Assembly: GCA_017303675.1 (NCBI GenBank) | Contig: JAFLBX010000002.1 | Span: forward strand, 1,140,488-1,204,487 | DNA length: 64,000 bases | Direction: 5' to 3' | Origin: Ignavibacteria bacterium | Lineage (GTDB): Bacteria > Bacteroidota > Ignavibacteria > Tepidaquicellales > OLB5 | Shown: positions 1 through 9,186 of the stretch, one piece after another | Layout: the number at the start of each line of letters is the position of its first letter | How positions within the stretch are numbered: position 1 is the stretch's first letter | Made by a program: the position numbers and the translations under genes | The notes under the pieces: model-generated | What the model was told of the DNA's origin: nothing | Databases searched by the model: none | What the model saw: only the letters and a program-made list of their open reading frames with translations

Positions 1-380
1 GACTGCTGGGACACTCAGATGCGGATGTGATGCTGCATGCATTATGTGACGCAATTTTAGGCGCAGCAGGTCTGAGAGATATCGGGCATTATTTCAGCAA
101 TAAGGATGTTAAATGGAAAAATATATCAAGCCTGGTTTTACTAGCAGAATGCCTAAAGCTGATTAAAAAACAAAAGCTGAAAATTGGCAATATTGATATT
201 ACGGTGATACTGGAGGAGCCAAAGATAAGTCCATATATTGACCAGATGAAAAAGAATATAGCCGGGACACTTGGTATTAGGTCAACTCAAATTTCCATTA
301 AATCTACAACTGCCGAAGGCCTGGGTTTTATCGGTAAAAAACAGGGGTGTTCAGCGTATGCTGTTTGCCTTTTGAAATAA
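1..380 (+). CDS. ispF: 2-C-methyl-D-erythritol 2,4-cyclodiphosphate synthase, 3' part (left edge cut)
   Basis: This enzyme makes the cyclic diphosphate intermediate of the non-mevalonate (MEP) isoprenoid pathway in the cytoplasm. The reading frame is open from base 3 and enters the window from the left, so the start is missing. About 125 residues are visible of a family that is usually near 157-160. The family motifs GHSDAD and HALCDA (with the metal-binding His) lie at the left edge, and the substrate-binding STTAEGLGF motif lies near the C-terminus. The N-terminal DxH metal ligands lie outside the window. The GTG at base 27 is internal, not a start. The lnt gene follows on the same strand after about 50 bp. 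Confidence 0.93.
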   Translation, partial: LLGHSDADVMLHALCDAILGAAGLRDIGHYFSNKDVKWKNISSLVLLAECLKLIKKQKLKIGNIDITVILEEPKISPYIDQMKKNIAGTLGIRSTQISIKSTTAEGLGFIGKKQGCSAYAVCLLK

Positions 381-432
381 ATCTGCCAATACACCTGCAT
401 AAATAAATCTAAAATAACATCCACGCAAAATA

Positions 433-2103
433 TTGAATATACTGCCCAACAACCCGAAATTAAGAGCTTTATTATTATGTATTTTAAGCGGAGCATTTCT
501 CGGGCTTTCATTCCCTCCGTTTAAAACATGGTTCTTTGTTTACTTCGGGTTAATGATATTGTTATATCTGGTATTGAGCGCATCAAGATTCCGTCACGCT
601 TTGGGCAGAGCATATGTAGTTATGCTGGTTTTCAATGAAATAACCCTTTACTGGATATCAGGCTGGCACAGTGATGACACATTCCTTAAGATAGGCGGAG
701 TTGCTACTGTTATTGTACATTCATTTTTCATGCTTATACCGGTATTAATAACATACGGGGTATCAAGAATAAAAAAAGAGCTGGCACTGGTTTTATTCCC
801 GTTTATATGGGTAGGTTATGAATACTTCGATAATGTCTGGCAATTTGCCTTCCCCTGGCTTGAGCTGGGGAACACTGAAACGTATAATTTAAGCAGGATC
901 CAGATAGCGGAAATTGCGGGAGTACACGGTCTAACTTTTATGATATGTTTGATTTCCGCTTTGCTTTATTATATAATTTCCAAAATTTACCGGATGCAAT
1001 GGAAAGTTCTTTCGGTTAAAACCGTTCCGCTTTACATGCTGATATTGATACTGTTATTAATCCCGAACTTTTACTCTATTTACAGGCTGGATGGAACTGA
1101 TAATACCGGTTATTTTAATTTAAGTGACAGTACAAAGGTAGTAAATACAGCTATTGTTCAGACAAATACAGACCCTTTTAAGAAATGGGGCGGGAAACAT
1201 GAAGAGATAATAGATACTTATATAAACGGTTTACATGAAGGTTTGAAATTCAACCCTGATATGCTTGTGCTTCACGAAACAGCAACACCGTATTATTTCC
1301 TTGAGGATATAAACCTCCTGAAATCAAAACGATTTTTTGACCTTGCAGATTCAACCGGTAAATATATATTAATGGGTATTCCGCATAAGTATTATTACCC
1401 TGACTCTGTCATTCCTCCTCCGGATCACAGAGTAACCGACGGTTCAAAAAGGAAATTTGATGTTTTCAATTCCGCAATTTTAATAGAGCCTAATAAACAT
1501 TTCAGAAATTTTACTATTCATAAAAAGGTTAAGCTGGTTCCCTTCAGCGAAAGAATGCCTTACCAGGAAAAAGTACCGTTCGCAAAAAAATGGTTTACAT
1601 GGGGTGTTGGTATCAGCGGCTGGCAGCTGGGAAATGATATGAACCTGTTTGAGCTTAAGGATAAGGAAAAGAATATTGATACGAGATTTGCAGCTTTGAT
1701 ATGTTATGAATCTGTATTCAGTGAATTTTTCTCGGAGTTCTCCAAAGCAGGCGCTGAATATTTTGTGATTGTCACCAATGATGGCTGGTGGGGTGATAAT
1801 GCGGGACCTGAACAGCATAATCAATATGCTGTATTAAGAGCTGTTGAAAACAGAAAATGGATCGTTCGCTGCGCGCAAACGGGGGTTTCATGCTTTATTG
1901 ATCCACTTGGTAATATTTACGACCCAATTTCCTACTGGAAAGAAGGTGTTATTGACAGAAATATAATCGCCAATACAGAAAAAACTTTCTATGTACAACA
2001 CGGAGATATAATAGGCGTAACGGGATTTTATGCCGGCATATTAAGCTTAGCCGGCTCTATAATTTTTTATGCGTATAAAAGGAAACTTAGGAGCAAAGCC
2101 TGA
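433..2103 (+). CDS. lnt: Apolipoprotein N-acyltransferase
   Basis: Lnt adds the third acyl chain to the N-terminal cysteine of lipoproteins in the inner membrane. The product has 556 residues, slightly above the usual 500-540. The first ~220 residues hold about seven hydrophobic segments, and a CN-hydrolase (nitrilase-like) domain follows. The expected catalytic triad is visible: Glu282 in LHETATPYY, Lys367 in KVKLVPFSE and Cys424 in LICYES. The start is a TTG, because no in-frame ATG precedes the first membrane segment and that segment begins right after it. There is no clear Shine-Dalgarno sequence, which is common in this lineage. The last 37 bp overlap the 3' end of the convergent HU-SPOR gene. 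Confidence 0.93.
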   Translation: MNILPNNPKLRALLLCILSGAFLGLSFPPFKTWFFVYFGLMILLYLVLSASRFRHALGRAYVVMLVFNEITLYWISGWHSDDTFLKIGGVATVIVHSFFMLIPVLITYGVSRIKKELALVLFPFIWVGYEYFDNVWQFAFPWLELGNTETYNLSRIQIAEIAGVHGLTFMICLISALLYYIISKIYRMQWKVLSVKTVPLYMLILILLLIPNFYSIYRLDGTDNTGYFNLSDSTKVVNTAIVQTNTDPFKKWGGKHEEIIDTYINGLHEGLKFNPDMLVLHETATPYYFLEDINLLKSKRFFDLADSTGKYILMGIPHKYYYPDSVIPPPDHRVTDGSKRKFDVFNSAILIEPNKHFRNFTIHKKVKLVPFSERMPYQEKVPFAKKWFTWGVGISGWQLGNDMNLFELKDKEKNIDTRFAALICYESVFSEFFSEFSKAGAEYFVIVTNDGWWGDNAGPEQHNQYAVLRAVENRKWIVRCAQTGVSCFIDPLGNIYDPISYWKEGVIDRNIIANTEKTFYVQHGDIIGVTGFYAGILSLAGSIIFYAYKRKLRSKA

Positions 2104-3962
2104 AGCCTTCCTTTTTCCTTAGTTCTTAATTCCTCAGCTTTTTTTCTTGCCTCTTCAATTGAAGCAAACTCACCAAACCTGGCCCTGAACCATGTTCCTT
2201 TTGAACCAAGATCAACTTTAACAACATTACCCTTTAACCCGGGGATTAAGCCGCCAACAGCGCTGATACGTTTATTGGCTTTTGCATCAGAATCCCATGC
2301 AGATTCCTGTATGGTGAACTTGCCATTATCAAGCTGAATATATATAACTTTATTATAATCATCAAGCCAGCCCATTGAGCTTTTTGTAACTCCGGGGACG
2401 TTTGGATTTGAATTTGGCTGACCGGTTGTTTCCTGTTTAGGCTGTTCCTGTTTTGGAGCTTCCTGTTGTGTATTTTGCTGAACAGGCTGCTGGGTAACAG
2501 GCTGCTGCTGAGTTGGCTGTTCCTGTTTAGGCTGTTCCTGGGTAGTGTTCTGCGGAGCAGTGTTTTGCTGTTCAACCGGCTGCTGCTGTGTTGGCTGCTG
2601 GTTATCAAGCGAATTAACAGAAGCCTGATTATTATTATGAGCAGTATTCTGAGGTTCTTCAGTTTGACTGGTTTCCTGCTGTACTTCTTCAGTATTTTCT
2701 TCTGAAGGTGTAAAGAAATATTTATAGATTACCGGTGAAAATATGAGCAATATGAGTACAATTGAGAAGAACATAATAAAGGTTGTTACATATATTCTCA
2801 GCTTTGACTTATATTCAGCTTCTTTGGTAGCCTGGTATAACAGCTCATACTCATATGACATTGTCTGAGTATCTGTCGTATTAGGTTCGCTATCTTTATA
2901 CCATATGTAATATGAATTATCCTGAAGCTTATGTTCATAGCCATCACCATTACCGTTGCCGTTACCATTGCCGTTTCCGTTAGCAAATGGCATCGGGGTA
3001 ATTGTGGTCTGATACTCGTTGGTTTTACCCTGGTCGCCTGTTATCAGGTTATGCAGCTCTACAGCACTTGGCGGAATAACTGTCTCAACCGGGGGGATCA
3101 CGTTACTTTCAATAACCGGTGGAACCGGCGGAATATTGGTTTTATTGATCTCACCCGAGAATTTTTTCTCTTCATTGGATACTTCCGTGAAATAATCAGA
3201 AAATGACTTTTCAGTCACTTCTTCAACTTCTTTTTCAGTATCTTTTAAGTTTGATTTCAATTCTTCAGTCTTATTATTCAATTCTTCTGCTTTAGTGCTT
3301 AAAATATCCGTCTTTGAAGATATCTCTTCAGCGGTTTTTTTGATTTCTTCGGTTTTTTCTGATATGATCTCAGAAGTTTCGTTAACTTTAAATGTTTCTG
3401 CCTCATTTACCGGAGGAATAACGACCGGGGGAACTACAGGAGCAGAAAAAGTTTCTTTTTCTGTTGATTTTTGTTCTACTTTGGGTGTTGTTATTTTATT
3501 AAGGATCTCTTCCCTTTTGCGTCTGATCTCATCTTCTACTGATAAATTCTCTTTATCTTCAGGTTTCATATCGTTTGAAGAGCTGAACTGTTCATTTTCA
3601 GCAGGTTTAAAAATTACAGGATTTTCAGTAATTGGCTTAACAACCGGCGTTTCAGATATCTTTTCCTGTGCTTCAGTTGAAGTAATCTTTTCAGGTTCAA
3701 ATTGTCTGTTCTCTTCAAATGCACGCTGATTTATTTCTTCTTCAAGTGAAAGTGTCGGAAGGAATTCGACAGTCTTTTTATCATTCTCATCACCGCTGTT
3801 ATACTTAATGATAAACTCACCCAGGTTTGTTACATCAGCAATATTTTCTTCTTTTACTCCTTTTATAATTCCGGCAAAGATATCGTCATATATCTTTTCA
3901 GCCTCAAAGTTTGTGAGCTTAAAATACTTGCTGATCTTTTCTATTATTTCCTGTTTTATCAT
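2067..3962 (-). CDS. HU-domain, single-pass membrane, SPOR-like protein
   Basis: This 631-residue protein combines three parts. Residues ~1-75 resemble an HU/CCDC81-type DNA-binding domain (TNLGEFIIKY corresponds to the HU GFGTF region). Residues ~85-385 are acidic, Pro/Glu/Thr-rich and partly coiled coil (~195-255), with an Asn-Gly repeat near 325-338. A single hydrophobic segment lies at ~391-415. A Gln/Pro-rich linker then leads to a SPOR-like C-terminal domain (~535-631) of the kind that binds septal peptidoglycan. The predicted topology is HU domain in the cytoplasm and SPOR in the periplasm. It lies 24 bp downstream of a small HU gene on the same strand. The architecture is known in Bacteroidota; its role in tethering DNA to the cell wall is inference. 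Confidence 0.8.
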   Translation of the reverse strand: MIKQEIIEKISKYFKLTNFEAEKIYDDIFAGIIKGVKEENIADVTNLGEFIIKYNSGDENDKKTVEFLPTLSLEEEINQRAFEENRQFEPEKITSTEAQEKISETPVVKPITENPVIFKPAENEQFSSSNDMKPEDKENLSVEDEIRRKREEILNKITTPKVEQKSTEKETFSAPVVPPVVIPPVNEAETFKVNETSEIISEKTEEIKKTAEEISSKTDILSTKAEELNNKTEELKSNLKDTEKEVEEVTEKSFSDYFTEVSNEEKKFSGEINKTNIPPVPPVIESNVIPPVETVIPPSAVELHNLITGDQGKTNEYQTTITPMPFANGNGNGNGNGNGDGYEHKLQDNSYYIWYKDSEPNTTDTQTMSYEYELLYQATKEAEYKSKLRIYVTTFIMFFSIVLILLIFSPVIYKYFFTPSEENTEEVQQETSQTEEPQNTAHNNNQASVNSLDNQQPTQQQPVEQQNTAPQNTTQEQPKQEQPTQQQPVTQQPVQQNTQQEAPKQEQPKQETTGQPNSNPNVPGVTKSSMGWLDDYNKVIYIQLDNGKFTIQESAWDSDAKANKRISAVGGLIPGLKGNVVKVDLGSKGTWFRARFGEFASIEEARKKAEELRTKEKGRLQALLLSFLLYA

Positions 3963-3986
3963 AACCCTTGAATTTAATTGGGTAAT

Positions 3987-4262
3987 TTAACGAGAATTTA
4001 TTGTGTCAAGAAATATTCTGTCAGGAAAGAAAGTAACATGGTTTTTAGCCATTGGGATCGGTTCGTTCAGCTTCATAAAAGATGATGAATCTGCTTCTTT
4101 TCTTTTTATTGTGAAAGTACCGAAATTGGTTATGCTTACTTCACCGTCTTTTTTAAGCTTTTCAACCAGCCTTTCAACCAGAATGCTGAGTATCATTTCC
4201 GCGCGCCCGGTTGTTATGTTATGATCTACTGCCAGTTTGTTTATCAGATCAATTGTTGTCAT
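3987..4262 (-). CDS. HU/IHF family DNA-binding protein
   Basis: This is a 91-residue histone-like protein. The sequence fits the HU/IHF fold: an N-terminal helical dimerisation part (TTIDLINKLAV), the SITNFGTFTI turn, and a basic C-terminal half with PDRIFLD. The frame is open for another 25 codons upstream, but that extension does not resemble the family. The ATG at 4262 gives the normal 90-residue length and is chosen as the start. It is probably co-transcribed with the HU-SPOR gene 24 bp downstream, so two HU-type proteins would be made together. HU and IHF subtypes cannot be separated by eye. Confidence 0.85.
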   Translation of the reverse strand: MTTIDLINKLAVDHNITTGRAEMILSILVERLVEKLKKDGEVSITNFGTFTIKRKEADSSSFMKLNEPIPMAKNHVTFFPDRIFLDTINSR

Positions 4263-4579
4263 ATAAAAATATTTAATTGGATATAGAAAACCAATTAAAG
4301 ATACCCCTTTTGGTATTATTTTGCAATAGTACAACAAGTGACTTTTGACTACACAAACAACGGTATTTCATTATTGACGGTTTTATAAGTTTCTTTCCCT
4401 CTATTATATACTTCTTATATAAACCTTTACTTTAAAGCGTTATACTAACTGCACTAATATAATAATTTATTTTTTATTGTCAAATAGGCAAAAAAACAAA
4501 AAAAATAGAAACCTCAAAAATAAGCGAAAATTCACATTTTCCGGGATTCTATTTAGTTGATAATTTTAACTGATTTAGA
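4263..4579. other. Intergenic AT-rich region, no gene seen
   Basis: This 317-bp stretch lies between the HU gene start and the OstA-like gene stop, both on the minus strand. It is very AT-rich, with A-tracts around 4487-4508 that read as T-tracts downstream of the OstA-like gene. No convincing open frame, RNA gene or strong hairpin was found. It probably holds the promoter of the HU operon in its left half. Confidence 0.5.
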
Positions 4580-5998
4580 TTATTGCGAGGGTCTTTGCGG
4601 TTTATTCGTCCTTATTCTGAATCCGAGCAATCTTAGTTCATCTGTGTTCACCAGATTTTCAGGAAAGTATGTACCGGTTGGTTTACCGTAAATATTTACT
4701 TTATCAACTTTCTTTTCTTTAAAATGAAGCTTGATCACATCTCCGTTTGAACGGTTAGCGCCGTTGGGAGAATTGCTGTCATAAACAAAATAAATACTTG
4801 CAGCGTTCGTATCCACCTGAATAAAATCAACCTGGTTTTGAATAAACTTAATATGCATAAATATTCCCGATATCTGGTCATACCTTGATGAGTTCAAATC
4901 ATTAAGCTGCAGCGCGAATGCGCTTTTGATAATATATATATCATCAATATCATCCCTGAAGTAAGCGTAAATTGAATCACCTGTGACCTGCATCTCTTCT
5001 TTCCATACAACAGGCTCTCCAGCCAGGGATATCACACCGCCTTTACCGCTTATATCCCTGAAATAATAACCTGAATTGGATACAGAGGAAAAATCATTCC
5101 TGATAGTTTTGACGCTGTCTCTAGCGATATAATGTTCAGGTATATTCCTGAATGATTCCATTTTTTCACTGAAAATAAATGTTGTATCTGTGTTTCCATC
5201 TTTGGTTTCTATCTGTACAAGCCGGGCCCTGCCCCGTACAAATGAATAATTCCTGGTTTCGTAATTTTCAGCGTAGCTGCCGTAAACAACGGCGTTTTCT
5301 GTGAGGAAGTCGATCTTTACATCTTCTTCAGCTATTGATTTTTTTTCAAACTCATAATAAGTGGCTTTCTTCGAAGTAATAACCGTAGAGTCGCTTTCAA
5401 TTTTTACATTTCCTGTTGCTGTAGATATACCAATCAGCTTTTCATAAACCAGGTTATCCGAATATATAACAGATGAATCGCTTACCACCTTAACATTCCC
5501 GCGTGCATATGATTTCTGAACGCTTCTGTAATAATCAAGTTCATCAGAAGTAATGGTATATGAAGTGTTATCAGTAATCCTGACATTTCCGCGGAAATTT
5601 GCCAGATCCTGTGTAAATAAATATACACCGTAATTAGCTTTTAAGGTAGTTTTAGGGTCAGTTAAAGTAGCTCCGGCGGGACATACAACCTTTGACTCAT
5701 TGCCGTAATACGTTCCCTGCGGAGCGAAAATTGAAAGTGTATCCTGCACAACCTTTACGTTCCCGTAAAGGTCAGCTTTATTTTGGTTAAAATACTGTAT
5801 CACCCTGTTACAGGTGATATGAACGTTATTGTGTGAAAGCGATACATTCCCTACAGCTTCCCTGACCTGTTCACCATCAATGGTTTTTCCAACAAGGCTA
5901 TCAGCATGATTTATGGTAATTTTATCCTGAGCATTAATATGCATAGCAAAAATCAGGATAATAAAAACTGATATTTTAATAATTGACTTCTGTTTCAT
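4580..5998 (-). CDS. OstA/LptA-like periplasmic LPS-transport protein
   Basis: The 472-residue product starts with a signal peptide (hydrophobic core FIILIFAM, ending HINAQ). It consists of repeated short strands of the type GNVKVVxDS and ADLYGNVKV, the pattern of the OstA/LptA beta-jellyroll that carries lipopolysaccharide across the periplasm. It is much longer than E. coli LptA (~185 residues), so it looks like the large OstA-like proteins of Bacteroidota rather than a classical LptA. The stop of lptC lies 3 bp before its start, and kdsD precedes lptC. The three genes therefore form a compact operon for making and exporting LPS or a related glycolipid. Confidence is high for the family and moderate for the exact role. 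Confidence 0.82.
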   Translation of the reverse strand: MKQKSIIKISVFIILIFAMHINAQDKITINHADSLVGKTIDGEQVREAVGNVSLSHNNVHITCNRVIQYFNQNKADLYGNVKVVQDTLSIFAPQGTYYGNESKVVCPAGATLTDPKTTLKANYGVYLFTQDLANFRGNVRITDNTSYTITSDELDYYRSVQKSYARGNVKVVSDSSVIYSDNLVYEKLIGISTATGNVKIESDSTVITSKKATYYEFEKKSIAEEDVKIDFLTENAVVYGSYAENYETRNYSFVRGRARLVQIETKDGNTDTTFIFSEKMESFRNIPEHYIARDSVKTIRNDFSSVSNSGYYFRDISGKGGVISLAGEPVVWKEEMQVTGDSIYAYFRDDIDDIYIIKSAFALQLNDLNSSRYDQISGIFMHIKFIQNQVDFIQVDTNAASIYFVYDSNSPNGANRSNGDVIKLHFKEKKVDKVNIYGKPTGTYFPENLVNTDELRLLGFRIRTNKPQRPSQ

Positions 5999-6001
5999 CT
6001 A

Positions 6002-6562
6002 TTATTTCTGGACCTGCCCGCTCACTTTATAAATAACATAATTTTTCAGGTTTTGATCCGCTTCAAAACCGTATCCCTGGATATCTTCGGTTTTAGTTGT
6101 AATATGAACGAACTCATCGGATTTTATCCGCTGGGTTTTATTCACCCAATATAGCTTATTTGTTGTAAGCACAGAGCCATCAGTAGAAACGAGCTTAACA
6201 TCTTCATATACTTCAACATCTTTAGTCGCATCATAAATTTTACCGCGCCTGCCTGTTAAAGTTGAGCTGTAAACACCATCTTTGTAAAAATCCACTTTTG
6301 CATTACTGTCAATCAGCGTATAGTTGAATTTAGAAAAGATCCTTATCCTGCCGGCAGTTAAAACAGCTTTAACTTTGCCTGAATCAGAAAAAGTAACTGT
6401 GGTATTAAAGCTTTCCTGTGAAGGGATACTATCGGTTGATGTTAAATTTATCCGGGGAGGCTCAATTTTATTATCACCTGAGCAGCCTCCGGCTGCGAGT
6501 AAAGCTCCGGATAAGACAATAAAATAAATAATTTGTTTAAACAATGCTGTATTTAAATTCAA
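6002..6562 (-). CDS. lptC: LPS export periplasmic protein LptC-like lipoprotein
   Basis: The 186-residue product has a lipoprotein signal peptide with the lipobox AAGGC near residue 27. In E. coli LptC is held by a transmembrane helix, so a lipid anchor is a lineage variant. The body has the LptC pattern: a TVTFSDSGKVKAVLTAGRI strand followed by VDFYKDG, LTGRRGKIYDATKD and LYWVNKTQRIKSDEFVHI. LptC passes LPS from the LptBFG transporter to the LptA bridge. Here it sits 10 bp after kdsD and 3 bp before the OstA-like gene, an arrangement found widely (kdsD-lptC-lptA). Confidence 0.85.
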   Translation of the reverse strand: MNLNTALFKQIIYFIVLSGALLAAGGCSGDNKIEPPRINLTSTDSIPSQESFNTTVTFSDSGKVKAVLTAGRIRIFSKFNYTLIDSNAKVDFYKDGVYSSTLTGRRGKIYDATKDVEVYEDVKLVSTDGSVLTTNKLYWVNKTQRIKSDEFVHITTKTEDIQGYGFEADQNLKNYVIYKVSGQVQK

Positions 6563-6572
6563 ATTATATCAG

Positions 6573-7541
6573 CTATCCCAAACCCGCCTTAACAAGGTCA
6601 TGCATATGCACAACTCCTGTAGGCATTTTTTTCTTATCGGTAATTATAAGCTGTGTAATTGTATATTTTTCCATAAGCTCAAGGGCAGTTTCACCCAGCA
6701 TATTTTCATTAATCAGCTTGGGTGAAGTATTCATAATATCCTTCGCTTTAATATCGGCAACATTCTCATATTTCTGCAGAGTTCTTCTGATATCACCATC
6801 CGTTATTATGCCTTTTAGCCTGCCGGTTTTATCAATTACACAGGTACATCCCAGCCTTTTTGATGAAATTTCAAAAACTACATCCTTGAACAGTGCATTT
6901 TCTTTAACCCTGGGAATTTGCTGGTCACTTACCATAAGATCACTTACCCTGAGCAGAAGCTTTCTTCCGAGAATTCCCCCGGGGTGAAGCATAGCGAACT
7001 CTTCCTTGGTAAATTCCTTTTTCTTAAGCAGCGCAATAGCCAATGCATCGCCTATGACTAACGCTGCAGTTGTTGATGTAGTAGGCGCGAGATTATACGG
7101 ACATGCTTCCTGTTCCACGGAAGCATCTATAACAACATCGGAAAGATCTTTTAGTTTTGAATCAACATCACCGACTATTGAAATAACCTTAACACCGAAC
7201 TGGTTAATAGCCAGCAGAAGCTGAATAAGCTCATAAGTATCACCTGATTTTGAGATACAAATTACAACATCACCGCGGCGTATTATACCAAGATCACCAT
7301 GAACAGAATCAGCTGAATGCAGAAAAATTGAAGGGGTACCTGTAGAGTTTAAGGTTGCAACAATTTTCTGCGCAATTATACCTGATTTGCCCAACCCGGT
7401 AACGATTACCCTGCCTTTGCATTTATAAATTATTTCAACCGCTTCAGAAAATGTTCCGTTGAGTCTTTTTTCGAGAAGGCTTAATGCTTTACGTTCAATC
7501 TGTATCACACGCTTCGCATCGGATATAGCTTTATTTTTCAC
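6573..7541 (-). CDS. kdsD: D-arabinose-5-phosphate isomerase (KpsF/GutQ family)
   Basis: The enzyme interconverts ribulose-5-phosphate and arabinose-5-phosphate, the first step towards KDO in the LPS core. The 322-residue protein has the family layout: an N-terminal SIS sugar-isomerase domain (~35-170, with TGLGKSGI and SADSVHGDLG), the APTTSTTAAL segment, and then two CBS domains (~205-260 and ~270-322). Length and motifs are normal. It is the first gene of the kdsD-lptC-OstA-like operon and is divergent from rlmD; about 118 bp separate them. The next KDO gene, kdsC, is not in the window. Confidence 0.92.
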   Translation of the reverse strand: MKNKAISDAKRVIQIERKALSLLEKRLNGTFSEAVEIIYKCKGRVIVTGLGKSGIIAQKIVATLNSTGTPSIFLHSADSVHGDLGIIRRGDVVICISKSGDTYELIQLLLAINQFGVKVISIVGDVDSKLKDLSDVVIDASVEQEACPYNLAPTTSTTAALVIGDALAIALLKKKEFTKEEFAMLHPGGILGRKLLLRVSDLMVSDQQIPRVKENALFKDVVFEISSKRLGCTCVIDKTGRLKGIITDGDIRRTLQKYENVADIKAKDIMNTSPKLINENMLGETALELMEKYTITQLIITDKKKMPTGVVHMHDLVKAGLG

Positions 7542-7659
7542 TAATTATCAAATTAATTATCCTGAATATTATAATTATATTTGTACATTATAATAAAATT
7601 AGAATTTTATTTAAAGCTAATATTACTTCATATAAATTACATTTAAGAAAAGGAAAGTT

Positions 7660-9069
7660 TTGGAAAATCTGAAAAAAGACGATATTATAGAGGTAACAAT
7701 TGATGATATTGGGGCAGAATCAAGCGGAATAGGCAGATATAACGGCGAATATGTGGTTTTTGTACCTAAAACTGTACCGGGTGATAAAGTAAAGGCAAGG
7801 ATAAAAAAGAAAAAAAAGAAATATGCAGAAACTGAGTTAATTGAAGTAATAGAGCCTTCACCGTTCAGGATCACGCCTGAATGTGAATACTTCGGGACCT
7901 GCAACGGCTGCAAAATGCAGCATATTGAATATGCGAAACAGCTTGAAGTTAAACAGAACATCGTAAAAAATGCTTTTGAAAGAATCGGCGGATTTGAAAA
8001 TGTTGTAATTCCTTCTGTAATGGGTTCTGATAATATTTATTTTTACCGCAATAAGCTGGAGTTTTCATTTTCTAACGACAGGTGGCTAACAAAGGAAGAT
8101 ATGCAGGCTGAGAATATCGATAAAAGCTTTGCAGTGGGCTATCATATACCCGGATTCATAGAAAAAATACTTGATATCAAAGCATGTTACCTGCAGTCTG
8201 TTGTAACAAACAAAATCCTTAACCTGACGAGAGATTTTTTTAAGTCAAAAGGCACTACAATATATACCACTAAATCACACAGCGGGTATTTAAGATTTTT
8301 AACCGTAAGAAGATCCGTTTATAACAACGGGTTAATGGTAAATCTAATAACGTATGATGATAACCCGGAACTGATCAATGAATATAGTGCCGTAATACAA
8401 AAGGAAATACCGGAAGTAACGACCCTGGTCAATTCACTAACACAATCCAAAGCGCAGGTAGCGCTGGCTGATAACTTTAATATTATTTACGGTTCCGGTT
8501 ATATTGAAGAAAAAATTGGCGGCTGCAGATTTAAAATTACACCCAATACATTTTTCCAGACAAATTCAAAACAGTGTGAAAAGCTTTTTGCAGCAGCCGC
8601 TGTTATTGCAGATTTTACAAAAGAGGAAAATGTCCTGGACCTGTACTGCGGCTGCGGAGCTATATCCCTGTATATTTCAGATAAGGTTAATTCAGTTCAC
8701 GGAGTTGAATTAAGCAATGAATCAATTGATATGGCAGGTGAAAATGCTGAATTGAACGGTGTTAATAACTGCACATTTGAAGCAATGGATGTTAAGGATT
8801 ACCTTGAGAAGCTGATTGGCGATACAAAAGAAATCAGATTTGATACTGTAATTCTTGACCCGCCAAGAAGCGGTATTCACCCTAAAGCAGCGGAATACCT
8901 GCTGAATTACGAAGCGAGGAAGATAATCTATGTTTCCTGCAACCCGGCAACTCAAGCCAGGGATACAGCACTGCTAAAGGGAAAGTACAATATCGGCGAA
9001 ATTCAGCCTGTTGATATGTTTCCGCATACATTTCACATTGAAAATATTGTAAGGCTGGATTTGAAGTAG
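7660..9069 (+). CDS. rlmD: 23S rRNA (uracil-5-)-methyltransferase RlmD/RumA family
   Basis: This is a SAM-dependent RNA uracil C5-methyltransferase of 469 residues. An N-terminal TRAM domain (~1-60) is followed by the four iron-sulfur cluster cysteines at positions 75, 81, 84 and 176. The SAM-binding motif DLYCGCGAISL and the DPPRSG motif come next, and the catalytic Cys427 lies in VSCNPAT. The start is a TTG at 7660, preceded by AGGAAAG at the right distance. The family includes RlmD, RlmC, TrmA and Bacteroidota/Firmicutes paralogues, so the exact target base is not settled by sequence. A perfect palindrome lies 8 bp after the stop. Confidence 0.88.
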   Translation: MENLKKDDIIEVTIDDIGAESSGIGRYNGEYVVFVPKTVPGDKVKARIKKKKKKYAETELIEVIEPSPFRITPECEYFGTCNGCKMQHIEYAKQLEVKQNIVKNAFERIGGFENVVIPSVMGSDNIYFYRNKLEFSFSNDRWLTKEDMQAENIDKSFAVGYHIPGFIEKILDIKACYLQSVVTNKILNLTRDFFKSKGTTIYTTKSHSGYLRFLTVRRSVYNNGLMVNLITYDDNPELINEYSAVIQKEIPEVTTLVNSLTQSKAQVALADNFNIIYGSGYIEEKIGGCRFKITPNTFFQTNSKQCEKLFAAAAVIADFTKEENVLDLYCGCGAISLYISDKVNSVHGVELSNESIDMAGENAELNGVNNCTFEAMDVKDYLEKLIGDTKEIRFDTVILDPPRSGIHPKAAEYLLNYEARKIIYVSCNPATQARDTALLKGKYNIGEIQPVDMFPHTFHIENIVRLDLK

Positions 9070-9077
9070 ACACTTTT

Positions 9078-9105
9078 GTGGTGTCAGGTATATACCTGAC
9101 ACCAC
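9078..9105. repeat. Perfect 28-bp palindrome, copy 1
   Basis: The left half is GTGGTGTCAGGTAT and the right half is its exact reverse complement. An identical copy lies at 56693-56720. It starts 8 bp after the rlmD stop and could fold as a terminator-like hairpin, but no good T-run follows it. Confidence 0.9.
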
Positions 9106-9186
9106 TTGTTATTACAATTATAGCAATATCCAAGAAGTATGATTAATTTTTGAAATGTATAATTGCGTAACATTAATTATAACAAT

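Noticed and set aside
2945..2993. Short tandem repeat read as a regulatory microsatellite
   Set aside because: It encodes an Asn-Gly linker in the HU-SPOR protein and the repeat units vary at third positions, so a phase-variation role is not supported.
9163..9186. TTG at 9163 as start of the DinB-like gene
   Set aside because: The extension is Asn-rich and without support; the ATG at 9187 fits better.
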